A DNA stretch of 64,000 nt, from contig NZ_CP180351.1 in the NCBI RefSeq assembly GCF_048006345.1, positions 3,782,001 through 3,846,000 on the forward strand, written 5' to 3'. Positions 8,604 through 16,077 of this stretch are shown here, one piece after another. Made by a program: the position numbers and the translations under genes. Under the pieces are notes generated by a model, which saw nothing but the letters and a program-made list of their open reading frames with translations, did no database searches and was not told the origin of the DNA. Position 1 is the first letter of the stretch. Each line of letters opens with the position of its first letter. Origin of the DNA: Marivita sp030148515 (GTDB lineage Bacteria; Pseudomonadota; Alphaproteobacteria; Rhodobacterales; Rhodobacteraceae).

Positions 8604-9349
8604 CGCAGCTTCCCGAAAAGACAGACCGCAAGATGGGTCTGGTGATCGACCTCGACACTTGTGTCGGGTGCCATGCCTGCGTCGTGTCCTGCAAAGGCTG
8701 GAACACTGAAAACTACGGCGCGCCTCTCTCGGATCAGAACCCTTACGGCGCGGACCCGTCGGGCACATTCCTCAACCGCGTTCATTCCTACGAGGTCCAA
8801 CCCGAAAGCGGACCGGCACAGCTCATCCATTTCCCGAAATCCTGCCTGCACTGCGAAGACGCGCCCTGCGTGACCGTCTGCCCGACCGGGGCCAGCTACA
8901 AGCGCACGGAGGATGGGATCGTTCTGGTGAACGAGAAAGACTGCATCGGCTGCGGTCTCTGTGCCTGGGCCTGCCCCTATGGCGCGCGCGAGTTGGACAA
9001 GGCGGAAGGGGTCATGAAGAAATGCACCCTTTGCGTTGACCGCATCTACAACGAGAACCTGCCCGAAGAAGACCGCGTTCCCGCCTGTGTGCGCACCTGT
9101 CCGTCCAACGCCCGTCACTTCGGCGATCTGGGCGACCCCGACAGCGCCGTCAGCCAATTGGTCGCAGAACGTGGCGGGATGGACCTGATGCCGGAGCAGG
9201 GCACCAAGCCAGTCAACAAATACCTGCCGCCGCGTCCCAAGGACCGGCTGAACGAAGAAATCGACATCCTCGCCCCGCTTCTTGCCCCCGTGGTGGAAGA
9301 GCCCAAGGGCTTCCTTGGATGGCTTGATAAAGCGCTGGAGAAACTCTGA
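8600..9349 (+). CDS. soeB: Sulfite dehydrogenase, four-cluster ferredoxin subunit SoeB
   Basis: Electron-transfer subunit linking the Mo centre of SoeA to the membrane subunit. The 249-aa protein shows four cysteine clusters of the DmsB/NrfC type: CVGCHACVVSCKGW, CLHCEDAPCVTVCPTGAS, CIGCGLCAWACPYGARE, and the split CTLCVDRI ... CVRTCPSNARHFGD. They are expected to hold four 4Fe-4S centres. The start is ATG at 8600, which overlaps the preceding small peptide; an earlier in-frame ATG would run through soeA and the peptide. The C-terminus (residues about 210-249) is a soluble tail rich in Pro and Glu. soeC starts within its stop codon (TGATG). Confidence 0.9.
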   Translation: MTQLPEKTDRKMGLVIDLDTCVGCHACVVSCKGWNTENYGAPLSDQNPYGADPSGTFLNRVHSYEVQPESGPAQLIHFPKSCLHCEDAPCVTVCPTGASYKRTEDGIVLVNEKDCIGCGLCAWACPYGARELDKAEGVMKKCTLCVDRIYNENLPEEDRVPACVRTCPSNARHFGDLGDPDSAVSQLVAERGGMDLMPEQGTKPVNKYLPPRPKDRLNEEIDILAPLLAPVVEEPKGFLGWLDKALEKL

Positions 9350-10221
9350 TGCACCCGGCTCCGTCCATCATCGCCTTCAGCACGTTCTCTGGTCTTGGCT
9401 TGGGTCTGCTGTTCTGGCTTGGGATTGATTCCACTGCGCCAACGGGATGGGTCGCCTTCGCGTTTTTCGCGATTGCTTATGCCTTGGCCGTTGGCGGCCT
9501 GATCTCTTCGACCTTCCACCTCGGTCGCCCCGAGCGGGCGATCAAGGCGTTCACCCAATGGCAGACAAGCTGGCTCAGCCGCGAGGCGTGGTGCGCGGTA
9601 GCGGCATTGGTGACCATGGGGATTTACGCCTTCCTGCTCGTGTTCTTCGACACGCAGGTTTCGATCCTCGGCTGGATCGGTGCCGCGTTTGCGCTGGCGA
9701 CCGTCTACACCACCTCGATGATCTACGCGCAGCTCAAGACCGTGCCGCGCTGGAACACCGCACTGACCTCAGCCCTGTTCCTGTCTTTGTCGATTGCAGG
9801 TGGGGCGCTGCTCTCGGGTCGTGTGACCATCGGTCTGGTCCTGCTTCTGGTGGCGGGTGGCCTACAGGCGCTTTGGTGGAAGACCGGCGACACGCGCTTC
9901 AAGCAAAGCGGGACAGATCTCAAGACTGCGACCGGCCTTGGCAACATTGGTGAGGTCCGCGCCTTCGAGCCGCCGCATACGGGAACCAACTATCTGCTGA
10001 ACGAGATGGTCTTCACCGTCGGTCGCCGACATGCGCAGAAACTGCGGATGATCGCACTGGTGCTGATGTTGGTCGTGCCCGTGTTCCTCTTGCTGCTGCC
10101 CTATCCGCACATCTTCGGCCTTCTGGCGCTGATCAGCCATATCGCGGGCGTTCTCGTGTCCCGTTGGCTGTTCTTCGCGGAAGCGGAACATGTCGTCGGT
10201 CTCTACTACGGGATGCGGTGA
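9349..10221 (+). CDS. soeC: Sulfite dehydrogenase membrane anchor SoeC (DmsC-like)
   Basis: Integral membrane, quinone-interacting subunit. The 290-aa protein is hydrophobic throughout, with about eight predicted helices starting with IIAFSTFSGLGLGLLFWLG. It has the DmsC/NrfD-like signature STFHLGRPERAIKAFTQW in the second loop, and SWLSREAWCAVAAL. The ATG overlaps the soeB stop. A snoaL-like gene starts 3 bp after its stop, so the operon continues beyond the enzyme. Confidence 0.9.
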   Translation: MHPAPSIIAFSTFSGLGLGLLFWLGIDSTAPTGWVAFAFFAIAYALAVGGLISSTFHLGRPERAIKAFTQWQTSWLSREAWCAVAALVTMGIYAFLLVFFDTQVSILGWIGAAFALATVYTTSMIYAQLKTVPRWNTALTSALFLSLSIAGGALLSGRVTIGLVLLLVAGGLQALWWKTGDTRFKQSGTDLKTATGLGNIGEVRAFEPPHTGTNYLLNEMVFTVGRRHAQKLRMIALVLMLVVPVFLLLLPYPHIFGLLALISHIAGVLVSRWLFFAEAEHVVGLYYGMR

Positions 10222-10224
10222 TCC

Positions 10225-11208
10225 ATGGCATTCCTTCCTGGGTTTGACGAACGCTGGAAGGACATTCCCGACTTCATCTTGGGGATCACCAAGGACATCT
10301 GGGAAGACCGCGGTATTCACACTCTGCACCGGTACTATGGGCCAGAGCTTGTTGTGCGCTCCCCAGCCTCGGTCATAAAGGGCAACACCGGGATCATCGC
10401 CGCGACCGAGGCGACCCTGGCGGAATTTCCGGACCGGCAGCTTCTTGGCGAAGATGTGATCTGGTGTGCCACTGGCGACGATAGCTTCCTGTCTTCGCAC
10501 CGCCTCTATTGTACCGCGACACACGAAGGATCCGGCATGTACGGCGCGCCTACCGGGCGCAAACTGGCCTATCGCATCCTTGCCGATTGTTGGTGCCGCG
10601 ACAACGGAGTGCATGACGAGTGGCTGGTGCGCGATCAGGGGGCGATTGTCCGCCAGATGGGTTTGGATGTGGTCGACTGGACCCGCGACCTCATTGCGCG
10701 TGAAGGTGGGCCCGAAACGTGCGTCAAGCCAATGACCCCGGCCACCGACTTGCCCGGTCCGTACCAGGGCACCGGCAATGACAATTATTGGGGACTAGCT
10801 TTGGCCGACATCCTGATGCGGATCGCCAAAGCAGAATTCTCGGTCATCCCTCAAAGCTATGATCGGGCTGCCGAACTGGCTTATCCCGGGCATGTCACGG
10901 GCGTGGGGCATTCAGATGCGGACCGGTTCTGGATGCAACTTCACGCGGCGTTCCCAACTGCGCAGTTTTCTGTCGATCACCAGATCGGGATAGAGGAACC
11001 GCTGTGCAGCGCGCGTGCTGCGGTTCGCTGGTCCTTGCACGGTGCGCATTCCGGCTGGGGCATGTTCGGCACACCCACTGGGTCCGACGTTTACATCATG
11101 GGCATCACCCATGCCGAATTTGGTCCACACGGACTGCGTCGCGAGTGGACGTTGATCGACGAGACGGCAATCTGGAAACAGATTCTGCTGGCGACTGGCG
11201 ACCTCTGA
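10225..11208 (+). CDS. SnoaL-like (NTF2-fold) ester cyclase family protein, two-domain
   Basis: The 327-aa protein appears to contain two tandem NTF2-like/SnoaL domains. The first spans about residues 20-160, with IHTLHRYYGPELVVRSPASV and ADCWCRDNGVHDEWLVRDQ. The second spans about 190-327, with HGAHSGWGMFGTPTGSDVYI and GPHGLRREWTLIDETAIWKQ. SnoaL-fold proteins bind or isomerise small polar molecules; the substrate cannot be read from sequence. It begins 3 bp after soeC, hence in the soe operon. Related genes lie at 12207-12734 and 22709-23701, and all three units have a LacI-type site upstream. Confidence 0.75.
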   Translation: MAFLPGFDERWKDIPDFILGITKDIWEDRGIHTLHRYYGPELVVRSPASVIKGNTGIIAATEATLAEFPDRQLLGEDVIWCATGDDSFLSSHRLYCTATHEGSGMYGAPTGRKLAYRILADCWCRDNGVHDEWLVRDQGAIVRQMGLDVVDWTRDLIAREGGPETCVKPMTPATDLPGPYQGTGNDNYWGLALADILMRIAKAEFSVIPQSYDRAAELAYPGHVTGVGHSDADRFWMQLHAAFPTAQFSVDHQIGIEEPLCSARAAVRWSLHGAHSGWGMFGTPTGSDVYIMGITHAEFGPHGLRREWTLIDETAIWKQILLATGDL

Positions 11209-11211
11209 GCA

Positions 11212-12210
11212 CTACGCCGAGGTGCGGCGCACCAGAGTGACGGGCAATGGTGCAGGTGAGGTCACATCTGTCCCGCCGATCTCCGAGAGCAGAGCCTCGA
11301 CTGCCGTGGTCACCATCGCTTCGGCATGCTGTCGGATGGTCGTCAGGCTGTAGGCAGGCCACGCCGCGCTTGGCACGTCGTCGAACCCGATCAGCGCCAC
11401 ATCGTCCGGCACGCGCAAACCCAGTTCCGACCGCAACACATCCATTACGCCGAACGCCATATAGTCATTGGCCACGAACACCGCATCCGGCCGGTCGGGC
11501 GTGTCGAACATGCGCCGTGCTGCCTCTTTGGCGCGGGGCAGACGGTAGTCGCCGACCTCGCGCGCAAACAGGCCAAGCCCGGCAGCACGCAGCCCTTCCA
11601 TGAACCCTGCCTCGCGGTCGCGCTGCGTGCTGGCGCCTTCCCAGCCCGCGATATGCCCGATCCGCGTGCGCCCGAGCGAGATCAGATGCTCCGCCGCCAG
11701 ACGCCCGCCCATCCGGTTGTCCGAAACCACTGCCAATTCGCCCTCGGCCTCGAGCTTGCGGTTGAACAGAACCACGGGAACACCAGACGCCCGGCAGCGA
11801 TCCGCAAGATCGGAACTCAGGGAAACAGAGGCGAGGATCAGCCCGTCGACCTGATAATCGAGGATCTGGCTCACCACGTCTTCGACATCATCCGCAGAGT
11901 GGGCGGCCATGAAAACCAGCACGTGATAGCCTTCGCGCTCCAAAGCCTCGGACAGCAGTTCCAGCACGGTCGGGTAGAAATGGTTGTCGAGATAGGCCAC
12001 CACCAGCCCGATGATCTTGCTCTTCCCGGTCAGCATCGCGCGGGCCAGCACGTTGGGCCGGTAGCCCAAGGCATTGGCCGCCTCGCGCACCTTGGACGCC
12101 GTGCGCTCGCTGACCGAGGCACCGGGCGTGAACACGCGGCTCACCGCAGACCGGCTGACACCGGCGCGTTTCGCGACGTCAAGCGAGGTGACCTTGCGCG
12201 TCGTCGTCAT
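11212..12210 (-). CDS. LacI-family transcriptional regulator
   Basis: 332-aa repressor or activator. The N-terminal HTH (residues about 8-30, TSLDVAKRAGVSRSAVSRVF) is followed by the hinge helix GYRPNVLARAMLTGKSKIIG. A periplasmic-binding-protein-like effector domain spans about 60-332, with VFVANDYMAFGVMDVLRS and VALIGFDDVPSAAWPAYSLT. The ATG overlaps the upstream snoaL2 stop (ATGA), so the two are co-transcribed. Three sites with the LacI-type TGCAA-CG core occur in the window (5513, 12742 and 23713). Autoregulation and control of the soe operon are therefore likely but not shown. The effector is unknown. Confidence 0.93.
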   Translation of the reverse strand: MTTTRKVTSLDVAKRAGVSRSAVSRVFTPGASVSERTASKVREAANALGYRPNVLARAMLTGKSKIIGLVVAYLDNHFYPTVLELLSEALEREGYHVLVFMAAHSADDVEDVVSQILDYQVDGLILASVSLSSDLADRCRASGVPVVLFNRKLEAEGELAVVSDNRMGGRLAAEHLISLGRTRIGHIAGWEGASTQRDREAGFMEGLRAAGLGLFAREVGDYRLPRAKEAARRMFDTPDRPDAVFVANDYMAFGVMDVLRSELGLRVPDDVALIGFDDVPSAAWPAYSLTTIRQHAEAMVTTAVEALLSEIGGTDVTSPAPLPVTLVRRTSA

Positions 12211-12734
12211 GGGGCAGGCGGGGTCTTTTCGCCCCGGTCATAGGCTTCCCAGCCTTCGCCACCGAACACGTCAACGCCAAGCTGCGCCAGGACATGCGGG
12301 AAATCGACCATCACGTAATTGTCGACGATCTTGCCATCGACGACTTTCCAGAAATCCATGTAGCGGATGGTGACGCGTTTCCCCGTCGGCTCGACGCCCA
12401 TGAAACCTCCGGAATGAACGGCCTCCTGACGGCCAAAGGCAGCCGCCCATTCACCCATGTAAAGCCGCGCCTCGTCAACACAGACCTTGTCCGAAAACGC
12501 GGCCTGAAACGGCTTCTGCCAATTGTCCTGAAATTCCCGCAGACCCTCTTTGGTGCCGCAGCCGGTGTTGCCCATCCAGCGGAACCCATCAGCGAAGAAC
12601 TCACCGATATCGGCAATGCGATGATCGTTGAGACCGTCCACCATCCCTTCGATCACCCGACGTGTCTCTTCGGTCTTGGACAAATCCGTATCGCGGGTCA
12701 GAACCGCCTGTTCGGGTCGCGCGCCTGCCATCAT
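12207..12734 (-). CDS. SnoaL-like (NTF2-fold) ester cyclase family protein, single domain
   Basis: 175-aa protein with one SnoaL domain (about residues 24-160). RRVIEGMVDGLNDHRIADIG and EFQDNWQKPFQAAFSDK are followed by GGFMGVEPTGKRVTIRYMDF and an HVLAQLGVDV tail. Its C-terminal half is strikingly like the second domain of the protein at 22709-23701 (GGFMG..xTGKRV..R..DF and H..AQ.GVD), so they are paralogues. It is the first gene of a two-gene unit with lacI. The two first codons are ATG ATG, and GAGGG lies immediately upstream of the first, so the second ATG (12731) may be used. Confidence 0.75.
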   Translation of the reverse strand: MMAGARPEQAVLTRDTDLSKTEETRRVIEGMVDGLNDHRIADIGEFFADGFRWMGNTGCGTKEGLREFQDNWQKPFQAAFSDKVCVDEARLYMGEWAAAFGRQEAVHSGGFMGVEPTGKRVTIRYMDFWKVVDGKIVDNYVMVDFPHVLAQLGVDVFGGEGWEAYDRGEKTPPAP

Positions 12735-12741
12735 CCCTCAC

Positions 12742-12755
12742 TGCATGCGTTTGCA
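12742..12755. promoter_or_regulatory. LacI-type operator upstream of snoaL2-lacI (site 2)
   Basis: TGCATGCGTTTGCA (reverse strand TGCAAACGCATGCA) lies 8 bp before the snoaL2 start. It shares the outer TGCA ends and central CG with the sites at 5513 and 23713. The position just in front of the regulator's own operon suggests autoregulation. Confidence 0.45.
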
Positions 12756-12792
12756 CGAGACTGACCGAAACCGCATCGCTTTGGCAAGCGGG

Positions 12793-13437
12793 TTACTTGG
12801 ACTTCCAACTGTCCAGCCACCGCCGGAACCCGCTGCGACGGCGTGCGATGCCGTCGCCGACCGCATCGAACCCCTCTTCCACATCTTCCAGAACCGGGTC
12901 GATCCGCGCGATGCGGAACCGCCGCCAGCGCACCCAGACAGCCCAGAACAGCGCGGCCAAAGTCGTCAGGATCACGATATTGATCCACGGGATGATCTGC
13001 ACATCCGGTCCGTCCACAGGTCGCACGCTGATCGCATTGGGGAAGATGGTGAAGAACTCGTTCCGCCAGCCATAATGCTTGATCACCACCCATTGCGGTG
13101 CGGCAGAGGTGCTGCGCAGATCAGCCGCTTCGGCCTGCAGGTTCGAGGTGTCGAACTTGAAATAGGGCGGCCAGCCCCAGCCCGTGTCCTCGTTGCGGTA
13201 AACCATCACGCGCCCGTTGTCGCGTACGGTCGAGATAAAGAACACGTCCCGGTTCGCCAGCGTGCCGTCGCTGCCCACATCCGCCTGTGCCCAGAACCAG
13301 CGGTTCTCGCCCGGATCAATCCGGCGCACATCGGTTTCCGTGATCCGCGCGATGTCATGCTGCGGCAGCGTGTAATGCAGGAACGAACCGAACAGCACCC
13401 AGAAGGTCAGGATGATGGCCCATTTGAAATACCCCAC
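12793..13437 (-). CDS. DUF1523-family membrane protein
   Basis: The 214-aa protein opens with a transmembrane helix (GYFKWAIILTFWVLFGSFLHYTLP). A periplasmic-looking domain follows, with ITETDVRRIDPGENRWFWAQ, DVFFISTVRD and NEDTGWGWPPYFKFDTSNLQ. A second helix spans about residues 150-168 (WINIVILTTLAALFWAVWV), and a basic cytoplasmic tail ends the protein. RIDPGEN and DTGWGWPPYFKFD are features I associate with DUF1523, whose function is unknown. The start is GTG with GAGGGGA upstream. It is the last gene of the seven-gene leftward operon that begins at 20280. Confidence 0.75.
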   Translation of the reverse strand: MGYFKWAIILTFWVLFGSFLHYTLPQHDIARITETDVRRIDPGENRWFWAQADVGSDGTLANRDVFFISTVRDNGRVMVYRNEDTGWGWPPYFKFDTSNLQAEAADLRSTSAAPQWVVIKHYGWRNEFFTIFPNAISVRPVDGPDVQIIPWINIVILTTLAALFWAVWVRWRRFRIARIDPVLEDVEEGFDAVGDGIARRRSGFRRWLDSWKSK

Positions 13438-13449
13438 GGCGTCGTCCCC

Positions 13450-13716
13450 TCAGTGGAAATTCGTCAAGTAGATGATGACAGAGATAACCGTCAGCGGCAC
13501 GATATACACCCCCAGAATGAGCTTTCGCCGCAGCGACCCGTCGTATTCGCGCAATCCCGCCTCCACAAAGGTCTCCCGGTCGCCCTGCTGGATCTCCTCG
13601 TCCCACTCCCTTTCCAGCTTGTCCCGCCGCACCGAGCGGGAATAGAGCGAGAGGCAGATATAGACCACGCTCAGGACCAGAAATCCAATCACCAGCAACC
13701 GACCAAGTGCAAACAT
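13450..13716 (-). CDS. Small two-helix membrane protein in the AAA ATPase operon
   Basis: The 88-aa protein has a transmembrane helix at each end: residues 4-22 (LGRLLVIGFLVLSVVYICL) and 64-83 (KLILGVYIVPLTVISVIIYL). Between them is a charged loop with REWDEEIQQGDRETFVEAGL. The arrangement is a hairpin-like membrane anchor. GGAGG lies 7 nt upstream of the ATG, and the preceding gene ends 3 bp before, so it is tightly coupled within the operon. I do not recognise a family. It may be the membrane platform for the soluble ATPase and coiled-coil proteins encoded upstream. Confidence 0.7.
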   Translation of the reverse strand: MFALGRLLVIGFLVLSVVYICLSLYSRSVRRDKLEREWDEEIQQGDRETFVEAGLREYDGSLRRKLILGVYIVPLTVISVIIYLTNFH

Positions 13717-13719
13717 ACC

Positions 13720-15054
13720 CTACCTCCGAACCGCGCCCCAGGGGCCCACACGCGTGATGATATCGTCGCGGATCGGCGTCGGTTCTTCAAGCGGCGCGTC
13801 ATGGCCGAACAGCGCCTCCCGCGCGCCGGCCTTGTCGGCGACGTATTCCCGCGTCAGGAAATCCACCACATAGGCGCGCTTTGTGTCCGTCCACCCGCGA
13901 TAAGCGGCGTAGAACGCCTCCTTGTGGCAGATGTAAAGCTGCCGGATATCCTTGGGCGACAGCTCGGACAGCAGCATGTTCACCAGCGTCGCATCCTTTG
14001 TGTCACTGGCCCGCAGCGTGTAGAAATACGCCGGGTTGTCGCTCGCGATCCGGGGCCACTTGGCATCCCCATCCGCCCATTGCACCAGCTGGTTCAGCGC
14101 GTGCCATTCGGGGGGGAGCCGATCAGAGTACCGCCGCGCCAGCCCGCGAATGTCGCGCCGGGTCGACCCGGTCAGGTCGATCTCCGCCTCCTGCGCAATA
14201 TCCACAACGATAAAATCCATCTTCTGCCGCAGGATGGCCGAGGCATCGATCCCCCGCGCTTTCACAATCGGCTCCACCAACCCGTTCAGGTCCAGAAACT
14301 TCGCCACCTTGTTCCGATCCCGCAACCCGAACGTATAGGCAATCGGCAAGCCCGGCACGACATCGCCCGCACAGATCGCCGCTGGATGCTCCACAGCCCG
14401 AAACACATACATCCCGCCGAAATGGCTGGTGTGGAAGTTCTCCTGTTTGAACTCCATCTGTTTGAGCCGCACCGGATTGCGCACCACATCGCCCGTGCGT
14501 TTCGCCAAGGTAATCATCTCCGCGATCAGCACATCATCGTGCCAGCCGTCAGGCTCTGTCTTGAACCGATCCACCAGCGCGCCCAGCTTTTCCGCATCGC
14601 GCACCGTGCCGCTCGTCGTGTCCGCCTCGATCTTGATCGTGTGAATATCGAACAGCCGCTCCGGGTTCGAAACGTCGAACACCGTGTTCACCAACTCCCC
14701 CGCAACCGCATCCTTGGCGGTCAGCGCGAACAACTGGCTTTCATTCGCCTCGATGAACTGCTTTAGGATATCCCGCGAGGTCGAGAATTTCGCATCGAGC
14801 AGCGGTGCCGTCTTCTGCTGCGTCGTCAGCAAAATAAACTGCCGGTTCACCCCGTTGTGGTTAAGGTACAGAGGGTCGTCCAATTCGTCCCCGATCTCGG
14901 GCGAGAAACCGGAGATGTCGATATGGAAATCGGTCTGGGCCGTGGTCTTGCCGGTGAGATGTTTCAGCGCCCGGTTATACCGTTCGACCAGCGCCGGGGA
15001 GGTGACATGGATCAGGTTGCCGAACATCAGACCGGATTGGATGAGGCGGTTCAT
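13720..15054 (-). CDS. Uncharacterised 444-aa protein in the AAA ATPase operon
   Basis: The protein begins MNRLIQSGLMFGNLIHVTSP. The start is ATG at 15054 because it overlaps the stop of the preceding gene (ATGA); the frame is open 17 codons further. It is soluble with no transmembrane helix. Recognisable stretches are HLTGKTTAQTDFHIDISGFS, DPLYLNHNGVNRQFILLTTQ, TSHFGGMYVFRAVEHPA and, near the C-terminus, LSPKDIRQLYICHKEAFYAA. From memory it resembles a protein catalogued as DUF6638, which I could not verify. No catalytic motif is obvious. It always has to be considered with its operon partners: an AAA ATPase, a coiled-coil protein and two membrane proteins. Confidence 0.65.
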   Translation of the reverse strand: MNRLIQSGLMFGNLIHVTSPALVERYNRALKHLTGKTTAQTDFHIDISGFSPEIGDELDDPLYLNHNGVNRQFILLTTQQKTAPLLDAKFSTSRDILKQFIEANESQLFALTAKDAVAGELVNTVFDVSNPERLFDIHTIKIEADTTSGTVRDAEKLGALVDRFKTEPDGWHDDVLIAEMITLAKRTGDVVRNPVRLKQMEFKQENFHTSHFGGMYVFRAVEHPAAICAGDVVPGLPIAYTFGLRDRNKVAKFLDLNGLVEPIVKARGIDASAILRQKMDFIVVDIAQEAEIDLTGSTRRDIRGLARRYSDRLPPEWHALNQLVQWADGDAKWPRIASDNPAYFYTLRASDTKDATLVNMLLSELSPKDIRQLYICHKEAFYAAYRGWTDTKRAYVVDFLTREYVADKAGAREALFGHDAPLEEPTPIRDDIITRVGPWGAVRR

Positions 15055-16073
15055 GTTGTGATATCTTTTTTGATAGCGAGTCTGGAGGCCAATAGTTTTA
15101 TCCAAGACATTGCTTGTTCAATGGCCCAGCTGGTTTGATCTGCCTTGAGAGTTGGCATTGGCTCCTTTCCCGGGCCATGCCCCAAAGGATTTCGGACCCT
15201 CGTAAAGTATAGTTTAAGAAATTCAGCTTCCCATGGTGAAATGAACTGGCATTGTTTTTTTGAAATATTGTCGATGAATCCGTGAGCGCCTTTTTCGCTC
15301 CCATGTGTTACGTCCAGTTCATCTGAAATAATCTTCAAGGCGCTTTCAAGTGCTCTTGCTGAATACAATGCGGGATCTTTACCGCCTCCATCACGCAAAT
15401 CAAGCGCTTCCTTCATGTCGATATCCACGTTTTCCCAAAGTGGCTCAGAAACAAGACTCCAAAAGGGCTGTTCGATTTCTTTGGAGATTAACTCATCAGT
15501 TTCAATTTGTATGAACCCATTGTGATAATTTAGCGGGAAGCGCGCTGATCTAAAGCGTATATTAAGCTCTGATGCAGCGGCCTCGTATTTCGCCCTGCCC
15601 GTTTCAAATTTTTTCTTAGTTTGAGAAATCATGGATTGATTTGTGTGGAGAAATTCCTCTGATTTTTGAACTTTCTCCAGAATTGAGCGCAGGCCGACTT
15701 CAACCAAACTAAGCCTATTTTTGACAAAAGCGTCAATATCAATACTGTCTGTTGGACCGCGCGTAATCCAATTTCGACAAATTTCTATCTCAGGTCTTTT
15801 ATGTGTTTCTTCCCGACGATACTCGCCAATCCCAACGTGTATTTTATAGTAAGGATCGCTTAGCCACCTTACGCCAAGCTCATTCGATACTTTCTTGTGT
15901 AATTCCTGCCAAAACGTTTCACTCAACTTCATTTGTGAGTCGGTCTCTTTCCAATATGGATGGAACTCTTCTAGAATTGTAAAGGATTGATGGAAGATCC
16001 TTTTTTCCCTATTCGAGTAGTGAGTGAACAGAGGCGTATTTTCATATCGAATAGCGAAAATGTCAGTCAGCAA
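15051..16073 (-). CDS. AT-rich HEPN-domain (Abi/AbiJ-like) protein inserted in the operon
   Basis: About 340 aa from a TTG start at 16073 (AAGGGG about 5 nt upstream); no ATG lies near. The N-terminal two thirds are helical, with no family I recognise. The C-terminal 100 residues read like the HEPN domain of abortive-infection proteins: LYSARALESALKIISDEL, then FIDNISKKQCQ, then TRVRNPLGHGPGKEPMP. The last holds the HEPN ribonuclease motif R-x4-H (Arg294, His299). Base composition is far more AT-rich than every neighbour (many stretches near 35-40% GC), indicating recent acquisition. Yet it begins 5 nt after the ATPase stop, and its TGA overlaps the ATG of the next gene. A toxin or defence role is inference. 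Confidence 0.75.
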   Translation of the reverse strand: MLTDIFAIRYENTPLFTHYSNREKRIFHQSFTILEEFHPYWKETDSQMKLSETFWQELHKKVSNELGVRWLSDPYYKIHVGIGEYRREETHKRPEIEICRNWITRGPTDSIDIDAFVKNRLSLVEVGLRSILEKVQKSEEFLHTNQSMISQTKKKFETGRAKYEAAASELNIRFRSARFPLNYHNGFIQIETDELISKEIEQPFWSLVSEPLWENVDIDMKEALDLRDGGGKDPALYSARALESALKIISDELDVTHGSEKGAHGFIDNISKKQCQFISPWEAEFLKLYFTRVRNPLGHGPGKEPMPTLKADQTSWAIEQAMSWIKLLASRLAIKKDITT

Positions 16074-16077
16074 AACG

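Noticed and set aside
12775..12788. Short CGCTT-TGGC-AAGCG hairpin after the DUF1523 gene
   Set aside because: The 5-bp stem with no T-run is too weak to call a terminator for the AAA operon.
12628..14766. Long forward-strand frame (712 aa) opposite DUF1523, the 88-aa and 444-aa genes
   Set aside because: It is antisense to three well-supported genes, is rich in Arg, His and Pro, lacks a family pattern and results from high GC codon bias.
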